Shown here: one piece after another, positions 16,242-25,966 of the stretch
Layout: the number at the start of each line of letters is the position of its first letter
Numbering within the stretch: the first letter of the stretch is position 1
NCBI GenBank assembly: GCA_017511805.1
Contig: JAFWJA010000002.1
Span: 1 to 64,000 of the forward strand
Length of the DNA stretch: 64,000 nucleotides
Reading direction: 5' to 3'
DNA from: Bacilli bacterium
GTDB taxonomy: Bacteria; Bacillota_I; Bacilli_A; RF39; UBA660
Position numbers and translations under genes: made by a program
Notes under the pieces: generated by a model
What the model was told of the DNA's origin: nothing
Databases searched by the model: none
The model's input: only the letters and a program-made list of their open reading frames with translations

Positions 16242-18959
16242 ATGAGAATAATTAGAAAAATAAGTTTTGCTATAGCATCAAGTTTGTTTTCTATTATTCC
16301 ATCAATATATGATATGTTTGAAAAATTTGCCTCAGCAAAGTTCTTTACAAATGAAACAATAAAGACAATTTCAAACAACATATATATATTAATCAGTGTC
16401 TGTATGCTGTTTATGTTTGGAATAAGACTTATTAGTGCAATAGTAAATCCTGAACTCTTTGATGATAAGAAGAAGGGTGTAGGTAAAACTTTTATTAATT
16501 CTATTCTAGCAGTTGTATTAATAACTGTTACTCCAATAGGATTTGATTATATGTATAAAGTACAAGATAGTATGTTAAGTTCTCATTTTATTGAGAAGAT
16601 TGTATTTGGAATGGATCCTGATTCAATGTTCAAGGATGGTAGAAATGCAGGTAATCTACTCGCGGCATATACATTTAGAGCCTTCTGTTATCCAAACACT
16701 GAAAATGATCATAAAATAAGTGCTACTTCAATAGTAAAACACTATAATGAAGCAGTACAGGGTAACATGGATGCAATAGAAGAGTTTGGTGAAGATATAA
16801 ATTCAAAAACAGATGGTGAATGGGACTTTAAATATCATGTTTTACTTTCACCATTAGCAGCAGGTTATGTTGCTTATGAATTAATATTAATGACAATAGA
16901 TATAGCATTTAGGTCGATAAAGCTCGGGTTGCTACAGTTTATAGCACCTCTGGTAATATGTGCCTTTGTATTCTCAGGCACGGAACTTTTATCAAAATGG
17001 TTTAAAGAAATAGTAAGTACTTTTGTACTGGTATTTGTTAAGATTGCAGCAATAGTATTTATTATATTTGGTATGTCACAATTTGATTCAATACTGAGTG
17101 CCGTCGGGGCAGAAAGTATATGGGGTAAAGGTTTAGTATATGTTATTACATTAATAGCTTTACTTCAATTAATCAAGAAATTACCAGATTTAATAAACAA
17201 GATATTTGGAACAGATATTAAATCTCAAGGTGGAATTGGTGATAGATTAGGTGAAATGGCCGGAGTAGGTGCCGTAGCTAAGAAAGCCTGGGATAAAGTT
17301 AAGACTACAACTGGTAGAGCAGCTGCTCTAGGTGGTGGTATTTTAGCCACTGGACCATTAGGCGTAGGTGCTGCTGTAGGAGCAGGCTATGCTGGTAAAA
17401 GATTTATGGACAGATGGAATAAAGGTAAAAAGGATGCCGACGGTAACTATGTAGGTGAGGCATGGAAGAATACTAAGGCTGGTAGAGGTATCAGAATGTT
17501 TGGAGCTGGTGCTAAAGCCGTAGGTAAAGGTCTTACATCAGGTGGAGGAGTAATCAAAGGTGTACAAGAAGGTATTAAAGCCTATGATGAAACTGCAATA
17601 GGTAAAGAAACACATATTACTGCTAAAGGTCTTGAAGCTAAGAAAAGAGCAGACGATAAGTTAGGATTATTAAGAAAAGAAGCAGAAATAGGACCAGATG
17701 GTAAAGTAACTGATAAAGGTAAAGCAGATCAATTATCATCCAAAACTACAGCTATGGAATTATATAGAAATGCAGCAAAAGCTGAAGATGCATTAACAGA
17801 TGATAAAAAAGCAATTGTTGAAGGAGCAGTTCAAGCTAGAGGTAAAGTTGCAGCAATTGAAAAGATAGCTTCTTCAAGAGATGCATTAAGAGGAATTGCT
17901 GGTAGTTTGGCAGGAAGTTTGGAAATGAGTACTGACAAAAAAGACTTAGAAGTTGCTGCAAAATTAAGATCATTAGAAGCAGGTTTAGATTCTGAAAAAG
18001 GTAATGTAAACTTACACAATGTTGAAGATCAACTTTTAAAAGCTCTAGGGGGTTTGAACCCTGAAAAGAGAGACCAAGTTGTAACAAAAGAATTGAAAGC
18101 ACAAATAGCAGGACACCAAGATCAAATGAGCAATTATATGAAATTTACTGAACTAAATTATACAGAAAAAGATAAGAATGGTAATATAATTGCTGTTGAA
18201 ACTTCTGATTGGGATAGTGCAAAATTAAAAGGCAAGAGTACATCATTTAGCATAGAAAAAGATGATAAGGAAGCAGAATTAAAGATTGTTAAAGATAATG
18301 CATCTGCAGATTCAAAAGCAGCAATAGAAGATTTAGAAAATATCGGTCAAGGTTTAACAAAACAATCTCCTGATTTTCATGGATCTAAACGTCCACCAGA
18401 AGCACCTGCTCCAGCAGCTCCTTCTGGTTCATCACCTGAAGCACCTGCTCCAGCAGCTCCTTCTGGTTCATCACCTGCATCAACACCTGGTACTCCAGTA
18501 ACGCCTGGTACTCCAGTAACGCCTGGTACTCCAGCTACACCAGGAGCACCTGCTCCAGCAGCTCCTTCTGGTTCATCACCTGCATCAACACCTGGTACTC
18601 CAGTAACACCTGGTACTCCAGCTACACCAGGAGCAACTGATTCAGCTTCTACTGGTTCAACTGATGGGGATACTAGAAGTGGAGATGGTGATAGACCAAT
18701 AATTGTTAATCCAGAAGTAAAAGTAACACCAAATGTTAATGTTACAGTAGATAGTAAAGATTTAGCTACTGAAGTAGGTAAATTATCAAGTGATATAAGG
18801 AGCGTTGGAAATCAAGTTGATAATGCATCTACTAATATAGTTAGTGCTATTAATCAAGCTAGTAATAGGGCTAAAAATCAATCAGATGCTGCTATTGACG
18901 CAACTAAAAAAATAGTTGATAGTGTAGATGATTTAAATAAACCAAAGGATGGAGAATAA
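16242..18959 (+). CDS. VirB6/TrbL-like channel protein with long soluble tail
   Basis: This is a 905-residue protein. Residues ~1-330 hold six or more membrane helices, including ILISVCMLFMFGIRLISAI, SILAVVLITVTPIGF, LLQFIAPLVICAFVF and IAAIVFIIFGMS. This polytopic layout matches VirB6/TrbL-type proteins of Gram-positive secretion systems. A Gly/Ala-rich segment follows (GRAAALGGGILATGPLGVGA), then a charged coiled-coil-prone region. A Pro/Thr/Ala tandem-repeat tail (residues ~720-800) and a final helical part end the protein. AAGGAGG precedes the ATG. Assignment rests on topology and on position upstream of PrgI-like and VirB4 genes. Confidence 0.65.
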   Translation: MRIIRKISFAIASSLFSIIPSIYDMFEKFASAKFFTNETIKTISNNIYILISVCMLFMFGIRLISAIVNPELFDDKKKGVGKTFINSILAVVLITVTPIGFDYMYKVQDSMLSSHFIEKIVFGMDPDSMFKDGRNAGNLLAAYTFRAFCYPNTENDHKISATSIVKHYNEAVQGNMDAIEEFGEDINSKTDGEWDFKYHVLLSPLAAGYVAYELILMTIDIAFRSIKLGLLQFIAPLVICAFVFSGTELLSKWFKEIVSTFVLVFVKIAAIVFIIFGMSQFDSILSAVGAESIWGKGLVYVITLIALLQLIKKLPDLINKIFGTDIKSQGGIGDRLGEMAGVGAVAKKAWDKVKTTTGRAAALGGGILATGPLGVGAAVGAGYAGKRFMDRWNKGKKDADGNYVGEAWKNTKAGRGIRMFGAGAKAVGKGLTSGGGVIKGVQEGIKAYDETAIGKETHITAKGLEAKKRADDKLGLLRKEAEIGPDGKVTDKGKADQLSSKTTAMELYRNAAKAEDALTDDKKAIVEGAVQARGKVAAIEKIASSRDALRGIAGSLAGSLEMSTDKKDLEVAAKLRSLEAGLDSEKGNVNLHNVEDQLLKALGGLNPEKRDQVVTKELKAQIAGHQDQMSNYMKFTELNYTEKDKNGNIIAVETSDWDSAKLKGKSTSFSIEKDDKEAELKIVKDNASADSKAAIEDLENIGQGLTKQSPDFHGSKRPPEAPAPAAPSGSSPEAPAPAAPSGSSPASTPGTPVTPGTPVTPGTPATPGAPAPAAPSGSSPASTPGTPVTPGTPATPGATDSASTGSTDGDTRSGDGDRPIIVNPEVKVTPNVNVTVDSKDLATEVGKLSSDIRSVGNQVDNASTNIVSAINQASNRAKNQSDAAIDATKKIVDSVDDLNKPKDGE
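18399..18632 (+). repeat. In-frame tandem repeats encoding a Pro/Ala/Thr/Ser tail
   Basis: Three near-identical 39-bp units lie at 18399, 18438 and 18543. They alternate with an 18-bp unit encoding a TPGTPV-type motif. The order is A-A-B-A-B, so a larger block has also been duplicated. All lengths are multiples of three, so copy number can change without a frameshift. GC is visibly higher than in the surroundings. Confidence 0.85.
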
Positions 18960-18977
18960 AAGGGAGAGTGATATTAG

Positions 18978-19283
18978 GTGAATTTATTTATAATTCCTGC
19001 AAATTCAAATTCAGGTAAATTAATATTTAATGTATTTACTAAGTTTGATTTGATATTAGTAAGTTCAGGAACAATAATTACAATACTAGCAGTTATGATA
19101 TTTCAACCAGATGGCTTACAATCACTTATCTTTTGTTTGTTGCCATTGTTTATAGGAGCATTATTGGTAATACCAATTCCTCATTATCATAATGTGTATG
19201 TAGTATTAAAAGAATTAATAGAATTTTTCTATAAAAGAAGAAATTATAAGTGGGAAGGATGGTGTGATAGAGATGAACAATAA
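18978..19283 (+). CDS. PrgI/VirB3-like membrane protein
   Basis: This 101-residue protein has two closely spaced membrane helices (about 26-45 and 50-68), a short soluble N-terminus (IPANSNSGKLIFNVFTKFD) and a basic C-terminus (FFYKRRNYKWEGW). The layout matches PrgI-type VirB3 equivalents, which sit directly before VirB4 in Gram-positive systems. It starts at GTG (18978), with GGGAGAG ten bases upstream and 18 bases after the previous stop. It overlaps the next gene. Confidence 0.65.
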   Translation: MNLFIIPANSNSGKLIFNVFTKFDLILVSSGTIITILAVMIFQPDGLQSLIFCLLPLFIGALLVIPIPHYHNVYVVLKELIEFFYKRRNYKWEGWCDRDEQ

Positions 19284-19851
19284 GACAAATGTACAACAAA
19301 ATCCACAAAATGTTAAAGATCAATCTCTTACAGAGAATTGGGTTACAGTTAAAGACATTAATAATAATTTAATATTTTTGGATAATAAAGAAATGATTAC
19401 TGGTGTTAAAATACAACCTAGAAATATATTTATCATGGATCAAAATAGTCAAGCAATTATTATAGATGCATTAAAAACATTCTATAATCTTGTAGATTTT
19501 GAATTCTGGTTAATAGTAGCAGATAGACCAGTTGATATTAGTGTTTATATATCACAATTAGAAGTTCATTTGAATAATGTACAAAATCCTGCGATTAGAA
19601 AATTGATTGCTAATGATATTGAAAAAGCAGATTTATTTATTCAAAATGATGTAGTAGATACAGAATACTTCATATTATTTAAAGATAGTAATACTGATAG
19701 TATTACAAAGCGTGTTAGAATGTTAATCAATAATTTAGCAACTTGTGGTTTGATAGCATCTCAAACATCAAATGATGATTTAAGAATGATTTTAGACAAT
19801 TTCTTAAATGGTGGAAAAACTTATAAAAATAGGACGGTGACTGTAGAATGA
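19273..19851 (+). CDS. VirB4-associated soluble protein
   Basis: This ~192-residue soluble protein has no membrane segment or Walker motif. The middle (SQAIIIDALKTFYNLVDFEF, DRPVDISVYISQLE) resembles the N-terminal domain of TraC/VirB4-type proteins. Here it is a separate polypeptide made just before the ATPase. It is best read as an accessory or split N-terminal domain of the VirB4 machine. The start is uncertain: ATG 19273 or GTG 19264, both in frame. The stop (TGA) overlaps the next start in an ATGA junction, so the two products are translationally coupled. Confidence 0.6.
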   Translation: MNNKTNVQQNPQNVKDQSLTENWVTVKDINNNLIFLDNKEMITGVKIQPRNIFIMDQNSQAIIIDALKTFYNLVDFEFWLIVADRPVDISVYISQLEVHLNNVQNPAIRKLIANDIEKADLFIQNDVVDTEYFILFKDSNTDSITKRVRMLINNLATCGLIASQTSNDDLRMILDNFLNGGKTYKNRTVTVE

Positions 19852-21641
19852 GTTTAAGAAGAGAAGTAGCACCAAAAGGCATGACATTTTATGCTAGTGA
19901 GTTTTTTATAAGTGATAAGTATGCAACTATATTAACAGTTGTATCATTCCCAGCAGCAATTTCTCCAGGTTATTTAGCATCATTAGTATCTAATGTATCT
20001 GGAACAAAGATAGTTGCTAAACATATTCCAATTGCATTTTCAGTATTATCTAAAATGTTAAATAAACAATTAGCTGATATTCAAGATAGATATCAAAGAG
20101 AAAGAGATGTTGTAGTACAAGAAAGATTAAGACAAGATTATGATTCATTAAATGATTTTGTTACTTCTATTACAACTAATCAATCTAGAGTATTTGATTT
20201 CCAATTACATATCATGTTGACAGCAGATACTAAAGAGCAATTAGAACAAAGAAAACTACAATTAAAGAATGTATTAGAAGGTATGGAATTAAGAGCAATA
20301 CCTTTAAGATTTGAACAAGAAAAGGTTTTAAAAACAATAGTACCTATATTTGAAAAGCAAGATATAGAAGATAGAATTGGTACACCAATTCCATCTCCTA
20401 CTATTGCCGCTATGTATCCGTTTGTATTTGATAGTATAAAGGATCCAGGATTATCATGTTTATTAGGTGTTGATTTTTCTGGAGGTATTATATTATTTAA
20501 CCAATTCTTATATCAAGTTAAAAAAGAACATAATAGAAATAATGCTAATATGATTATATTAGGTACTTCTGGTTCAGGTAAGTCTACAGCAGCTAAATTA
20601 ATGCTTAGAACACATATAAGAAACCAATTTAAAATTGTTGCTATTGACCCTGAGGGTGAATATCAAGATATGGTTAGATCATATGGTGGAGACTTTATTA
20701 ACTTAGGTCTTGGTGGAGAATATGGTATGATTAATCCACTAGAAATCTTAGTTGATATAGATGAAACAGAAGCTGGTAGTAATGGACTTGGTTATGCAAT
20801 CATGACTAATACATTACAAACATTGAAAGCATTTATGAAGTATTATGATCCATCAATTGAAGAAGATGTTTTAACATTATTTAATGAGGTAGTTGTTGAA
20901 ACATATCAAAGATTTAATATTAATGTTAATACTGATTTTAAAGCATTAACTCCAGAAGATTATCCAACATTTAGTGATGTTTATAAAACTATAAGAGGAA
21001 GAATTCTATCTTATGGTGAAGCAACACATGAAAGAGATATAATGGAAAGACTTGAATTAAAAGTAAGACCATTAACTTTTGGGGGTTTAGAGCATTATTT
21101 TGATGGACATACAACTATAAAACCAAAATCAAATATTATAGTATTTAATATAAGAGAATTAATGAATGCTGAAGCAAATATTAAGAATGCATTATTCTTC
21201 AATATTTTAAAACATTCATGGAGTTTATGTTTGGATCCAAAGGTAAACTCAGTATTGATGGTTGATGAGGCTCACATGCTATTAGGAAATAATAATACAT
21301 TAGGAGCTGACTTCTTAGCAAATGTTCAAAGAAGAGCAAGAAAATATAATACAGGAGCAATTATTATTACTCAAGAACCTAGTGATTTCTCTGCTCCAGC
21401 TGTTCTTCAACAAGGTAAAGCTATATTTGATAACTCATCATATTATTTAATAATGAACTTAAAGAAACAAGCCGTTGAAGATTTAAGTAAATTAATAGAT
21501 TTAAATGAGAGTGAACAAGAGAGTATTAAACGTTATAATCAAGGTGATGCATTGTTTGTATGTGGTAATAAACGCTTACAAATTAATGTAATTGTTACTG
21601 ATTCAGAATTAGATTCGTTTGGTACAAAAGGCGGACTATAA
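19848..21641 (+). CDS. virB4: VirB4-type secretion ATPase
   Basis: This 597-residue cytoplasmic ATPase powers assembly of, and transport through, a type IV secretion channel. Residues 1-190 form the CagE/TrbE/VirB4 N-terminal domain (FYASEFFISDKYATILTVVS). The RecA-like domain follows with Walker A GTSGSGKSTAAK (about 240-251), DPEGEYQDMV, Walker B LMVDEAHMLL (about 469-478) and the downstream Gln/Glu motif IIITQEPSDFSAP. It is compact against ~650-800 residues for full VirB4 proteins, consistent with the separate upstream protein supplying part of the N-terminus. A terminator follows. Confidence 0.93.
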   Translation: MSLRREVAPKGMTFYASEFFISDKYATILTVVSFPAAISPGYLASLVSNVSGTKIVAKHIPIAFSVLSKMLNKQLADIQDRYQRERDVVVQERLRQDYDSLNDFVTSITTNQSRVFDFQLHIMLTADTKEQLEQRKLQLKNVLEGMELRAIPLRFEQEKVLKTIVPIFEKQDIEDRIGTPIPSPTIAAMYPFVFDSIKDPGLSCLLGVDFSGGIILFNQFLYQVKKEHNRNNANMIILGTSGSGKSTAAKLMLRTHIRNQFKIVAIDPEGEYQDMVRSYGGDFINLGLGGEYGMINPLEILVDIDETEAGSNGLGYAIMTNTLQTLKAFMKYYDPSIEEDVLTLFNEVVVETYQRFNINVNTDFKALTPEDYPTFSDVYKTIRGRILSYGEATHERDIMERLELKVRPLTFGGLEHYFDGHTTIKPKSNIIVFNIRELMNAEANIKNALFFNILKHSWSLCLDPKVNSVLMVDEAHMLLGNNNTLGADFLANVQRRARKYNTGAIIITQEPSDFSAPAVLQQGKAIFDNSSYYLIMNLKKQAVEDLSKLIDLNESEQESIKRYNQGDALFVCGNKRLQINVIVTDSELDSFGTKGGL

Positions 21642-21647
21642 AATTAT

Positions 21648-21677
21648 AAAAAGGTATTTAAAAAATACCTTTTTTTT
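21648..21677 (+). terminator. Terminator after virB4
   Basis: Stem AAGGTATTT/AAATACCTT with an A-rich loop and seven Ts. It is a near twin of the terminator at 25896. Confidence 0.85.
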
Positions 21678-21685
21678 GTTATAAT
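21677..21685 (+). promoter_or_regulatory. Extended -10 promoter of the wall-hydrolase gene
   Basis: TGTTATAAT (hexamer 21680-21685) begins on the last T of the preceding terminator. The start codon is at 21724. Confidence 0.55.
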
Positions 21686-21723
21686 AAATTATATAAAATC
21701 TTAAGTAGTATGGTGGTGAGAAT

Positions 21724-24700
21724 ATGGATAATGATGATAAAGAATTTGAAATTTTACCTGAATCTGAAGAAGAAATAGAATCAGGTAGTAATTTTGAAGA
21801 ACCAGATTATGGTAATTATGATTATTCTGATAACCAAACTACTGATATAGTTGATTCAGGAGAAGTAGGAGATATACCTACTACTGAAGCTACTCCACAA
21901 AGTATTGATACAGGTGGACAACCTGCTAATATAGCAGAACCTCACCAAAATCCAGCTAAAGCAGGTAATAATGTAAGTGATAAGTTAGCAGATAAAAATG
22001 GTGGAAGAGATGCTTTTGCCAAGACATTAGATAATAAGAATTATTATGATGATGCTTTAAAGAAGAATAGAGAAGAGCAAAAGAAATTACAAAAGAATTA
22101 TGCAGATGCTAAAAAAGATAATGCAGATAAGAAAAATGCTTTAGATCAAAAGAAAAAGACAACGGAAGAAAAAAGAAAAGGATTAACTGATGCTAAGAAT
22201 AAAGCAAAAGGAGAATCTGGGGATAATAAAGGTGTAGCAGAAAGAATTAGAGCTAATAAAGGTAGAAGAACTGCATTAGCACCACAAAGACAAGAATTTA
22301 AAGATGCTAAAAAGGATGAAAAGGGAGCAGCTAAAGATCAAAAAGATTCAGAAAAAAAATTAGATGATAGCAAGAATGCATTAGAAAAAAATAGAGATGA
22401 AAGAAAGAAATTATTAAAAGATAAAGATAAGGCAGAAAAGTTTAAACAAAAACACCCTGTACAAGCAGCTAAAATGATGGCTAAGAATGCTATTAAAAAA
22501 ATTAAAAAGGTTATTGTTGTTAAGCTATTATTACCATTTTTAATAATATTAGTTGCATTTGCATTTTTAGTAGATTTAATATATGAAGTATTTGAAGCAG
22601 TAGATACTGCTATTACATATGTTGCTAATGTACAAGAAAAGATGGATAACTTTGTTAATGGATTAGGATTCCAAAACAGTGAAGATGCTTTTTATGCAGA
22701 GTTAGAAGAGTTACAAAAAGAATATAATAATTCAATAGATGTTCCGTTGTTGTTGTCAACATTATTCTATGATGATATACAAAATAACATGGATCCATCT
22801 GAAGTTAATGCAGATGTAGTTGAAGATGATGAGTCAATGGTATCATTTGCCGCGGCTTTTGATTATGTAATTAATTATATTAAAGGAAAATATGAGGAAA
22901 GTAATATAACCGTCGGAAAAGATGGATATAAATATTCTAGTAATAAGATATACAGAATGCGTATGCTGGCAAAGAATATGGTTAAAAAAGATGGTTCAAG
23001 GACAGCTCATGTTACTTTCACGAGGTATTTAAAGATATATGGAGCTAGAATTGGTGAATCATTATTAAAAATATTTAATTGGCGTAATATAGTTGGTTTA
23101 TTAATAAAGGCACTGACTCTTGGAATGGTCGATGTATTTAATATAGTTGAAGATATATTTAGTTTATTGACGGGTTCTGAAGTATTTGAAACAACCGATT
23201 TTTATAATTATATAAAAGATAAGAGTCCAATAGCGGGTATAATAGCACTCATTAAAGCTATATTTAGTCCGTTTAGTGAAATAGAGGATATTAGCTTATG
23301 TGCTGGAGCTACATATTCTGAAAGTAATAAACAACTTAAATATGTCGATGAAAATGGTAATGAAGTAACTGTTTCAGAAGACCAATTAAATGATGAGTCA
23401 ACTACATATGATTCAGGTATTATATGTATTGATTATGCTCTTTATAGTGGTACAAGTGATGAGTATTTTGATTACTTAAAATCATATTATATACCTAGAA
23501 TGCCTGAGTTTAAAAAATATATTACAGCAGAAGATGAGGAAACAAGAGAACAACAAATAGATCAAATAATAAATGGTATAAAAGAAATATATGAAGACTA
23601 TAAATATTATTTTGAAATAGAAGATGAAAATGCTGAAGAATATACTAATGGATGTGTAGGTAGCATTTCTACAGATTTAGTTCCTAAGTTATCATTACCA
23701 GTAACAACTGCTAATGTAACATCAATTTCAGGAAGAGATGCATATGGTATTATAAATGGTAGACAAAATAATGGTGTATATCTTACACATACTAATTCTG
23801 GTATAAATGAAGGAGATAATGTAGTATCTATTGCTGATGGTAAAGTAGTAGGTATAGGACGAACGAATGGAGAACAGCAAGGAGATATATCTATTACTAC
23901 AACAGGAGTATCTAAGACATATACACTGACGGATCAGGAATATAAAAACTTAGCAAGTCAGTGTTTAGCAGAACAAGGTACAGCTGAAGGTATAAGATAT
24001 GAAATATCACAAATGTTGAATCTATATGAAAAACGAGTGAGAACGGGTAAAACAACTGAAAAAAATGTACATGATTATGTTAAAAATGGTGGTTGGTATT
24101 CTTGTTCAGCACAGCATATGAATCCATCTTGTACTAATGGATGTCTATGTGAAAAGAAGAATAAAACTATAGTATATAAATATACAGATGAGGCAGTAGC
24201 TATTGTTAAAGATGTTATAGAAAATGGTAATAGAACTTTCCCATCATATGTTACAGAACATGATTGTTGGAACTGTAATTCAAAAAATACATGTAGTGAT
24301 GGTAAAAAAGGAGATATTTGTAAGTTAGAAGTTAATGGTAAACTATTAACAAGTATGTCTGACATAATGAACAAAGATAACTATATAAAAGATGTTACTA
24401 AAGTATATACAACTTCTACAAAAGATGGATATTGGATATTTGATTCATTTGCTAATGATAAGAGTGATCCTTTTGGATATTATACATCTGATAAAGCTGC
24501 TGTGGAAAATGATGAATTCAAAGTTCAAGAAGCAAGTTCTAACCAGATAACGATAGAACATGAAAATACAGGAGCATATAAAATATATTCAGTATATAAG
24601 TATTTGGGTTCTATACCAGATGATTTAACGATTGGTTCATCTGTGTTAAAAGGTCAAACTATTGGTACAGTTGGGATAGCAGCTGGATATTCAGAAGCTA

Positions 24701-25878
24701 GTTTCTATTTTGAAGTAAGAGATAGAAATAAACAGGCTATGAATCCTACTAATTTATTTATACCTTGTTATTCAAAAGATACTTTAGTAGGAAGCAATAA
24801 TAAAGAAAAAATCTGGTTCTATTTATTAGCGAACGGATTTACTAAAGAAGGAGCAGCTGGAGTATTAGGAAATATTGCACATGAAGCATCTCCACCGTTT
24901 GAACCAGTTAGTTTGGAAGGTACAAGTAAGAAAAAATCTGGTTATACATCAGAACAGTTTACTCAAGAAGTAGATAATGGAACTATTAGTAGAGATGAAT
25001 TTATGTGTAGCACAAGATTTGGTCTACAAAATAGTGATGGTTCTTATGTTGGAAATGAAGATTCTTCTAAGATATGTGCTAAGTTAGGATTAGCTGGTGG
25101 AGAATATGGATATGGTCTAAATGGATTTACTTATCCTACAGTTAAGGAATACTTATTAAAACATACTCTTGATGTAGGTGTATCTATAGGTGATTTAAAA
25201 GGCCAAATGGATAGTTTCTTAGATTATCTTGGGAATAATAATCAATCCTTGTTAAACTACTTAAAAACAGCTAGTAGTGCTGGAGATGCAGCTGAGAAAA
25301 TGATGGTTGAATATGAAAGACCACGAAGTTTAACTCAAGGTGAAGAAAAGAGAAGAACTGCTATTAGTAATAGAAGAAACGAAGCTGAAAAGATATATCT
25401 TGAATATAAAGATATGGCTATTCCAAGTGCAAACACAGGTGGTGGGCAAGCTAGTTCAGCTGGATTTATTTGGCCATGTGATTCAAGAAATATTACATCT
25501 TACTTTGGAAACAGAACAGCTCCAACAGCAGGAGCAACAACAGATCATAGAGGTATTGATATAGGTATGGCAGAAGGGAATAATATATATACTGTTGCAG
25601 ATGGAGTAGTATCTCAAGTTAATGAATCTAGTGCAAGAGGTAAATATATAAGAGTTAAACATGATAGTGGATATCAAACATTATATCAACATTTATCATC
25701 AATAAATGTTTCTACTGGTCAAAGAGTAACACAAGGTCAAGTAATTGGATTAAGTGGTAATACAGGTATAACAAAAGGACCACACTTACATTTTGAGGTA
25801 TTTAATATAGGTGTAGAACCTGATGGATATTCTAAAAATTCAATGGATCCTATGTTAGTATTACCTTCTATTCAATAG
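21724..25878 (+). CDS. Membrane-anchored multidomain peptidoglycan hydrolase of the secretion locus
   Basis: This 1384-residue protein probably opens the wall for the secretion apparatus (VirB1-like role, inferred). Residues 1-240 are an acidic then Lys/Glu-rich coiled coil on the cytoplasmic side. A membrane helix lies near 265-285 (LLLPFLIILVAFAFLVDLIY), with more hydrophobic segments near 440-520. Residues ~650-1005 look like an M23 fold with lost metal ligands (ASFYFEVRD where HLHFEV is expected) and a ~200-residue Cys-rich insertion. Residues ~1026-1230 form a phage-type lysozyme-like domain (LLANGFTKEGAAGVLGNIAH with EAS). Residues ~1245-1384 are an intact M23/LytM endopeptidase with HRGIDIG, LYQHLSS and GPHLHFEV. 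GGTGGTGAG precedes the ATG. Confidence 0.85.
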   Translation: MDNDDKEFEILPESEEEIESGSNFEEPDYGNYDYSDNQTTDIVDSGEVGDIPTTEATPQSIDTGGQPANIAEPHQNPAKAGNNVSDKLADKNGGRDAFAKTLDNKNYYDDALKKNREEQKKLQKNYADAKKDNADKKNALDQKKKTTEEKRKGLTDAKNKAKGESGDNKGVAERIRANKGRRTALAPQRQEFKDAKKDEKGAAKDQKDSEKKLDDSKNALEKNRDERKKLLKDKDKAEKFKQKHPVQAAKMMAKNAIKKIKKVIVVKLLLPFLIILVAFAFLVDLIYEVFEAVDTAITYVANVQEKMDNFVNGLGFQNSEDAFYAELEELQKEYNNSIDVPLLLSTLFYDDIQNNMDPSEVNADVVEDDESMVSFAAAFDYVINYIKGKYEESNITVGKDGYKYSSNKIYRMRMLAKNMVKKDGSRTAHVTFTRYLKIYGARIGESLLKIFNWRNIVGLLIKALTLGMVDVFNIVEDIFSLLTGSEVFETTDFYNYIKDKSPIAGIIALIKAIFSPFSEIEDISLCAGATYSESNKQLKYVDENGNEVTVSEDQLNDESTTYDSGIICIDYALYSGTSDEYFDYLKSYYIPRMPEFKKYITAEDEETREQQIDQIINGIKEIYEDYKYYFEIEDENAEEYTNGCVGSISTDLVPKLSLPVTTANVTSISGRDAYGIINGRQNNGVYLTHTNSGINEGDNVVSIADGKVVGIGRTNGEQQGDISITTTGVSKTYTLTDQEYKNLASQCLAEQGTAEGIRYEISQMLNLYEKRVRTGKTTEKNVHDYVKNGGWYSCSAQHMNPSCTNGCLCEKKNKTIVYKYTDEAVAIVKDVIENGNRTFPSYVTEHDCWNCNSKNTCSDGKKGDICKLEVNGKLLTSMSDIMNKDNYIKDVTKVYTTSTKDGYWIFDSFANDKSDPFGYYTSDKAAVENDEFKVQEASSNQITIEHENTGAYKIYSVYKYLGSIPDDLTIGSSVLKGQTIGTVGIAAGYSEASFYFEVRDRNKQAMNPTNLFIPCYSKDTLVGSNNKEKIWFYLLANGFTKEGAAGVLGNIAHEASPPFEPVSLEGTSKKKSGYTSEQFTQEVDNGTISRDEFMCSTRFGLQNSDGSYVGNEDSSKICAKLGLAGGEYGYGLNGFTYPTVKEYLLKHTLDVGVSIGDLKGQMDSFLDYLGNNNQSLLNYLKTASSAGDAAEKMMVEYERPRSLTQGEEKRRTAISNRRNEAEKIYLEYKDMAIPSANTGGGQASSAGFIWPCDSRNITSYFGNRTAPTAGATTDHRGIDIGMAEGNNIYTVADGVVSQVNESSARGKYIRVKHDSGYQTLYQHLSSINVSTGQRVTQGQVIGLSGNTGITKGPHLHFEVFNIGVEPDGYSKNSMDPMLVLPSIQ

Positions 25879-25895
25879 AATTTATAAATTAAATA

Positions 25896-25925
25896 AAATA
25901 GGTATTTAAAAATACCTATTTTTTT
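25896..25925 (+). terminator. Terminator after the wall-hydrolase gene
   Basis: Stem AAATAGGTATTT/AAATACCTATTT is followed by Ts, very like the virB4 terminator. Confidence 0.85.
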
Positions 25926-25933
25926 GTTATAAT
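25925..25933 (+). promoter_or_regulatory. Extended -10 promoter of virD4
   Basis: TGTTATAAT (hexamer 25928-25933) abuts the T tract of the preceding terminator. Confidence 0.55.
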
Positions 25934-25966
25934 TAATCTAGTTTATTACTAATGGAGATGATAATC

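Noticed and set aside
18399..18632. CRISPR-like or regulatory repeats
   Set aside because: The repeats are in frame, have no spacers, and encode a Pro-rich tail.
19849..19851. Mycoplasma-type code (TGA as Trp)
   Set aside because: TGA ends the 19273-19851 gene in an ATGA overlap, and Trp is TGG in all conserved motifs checked.
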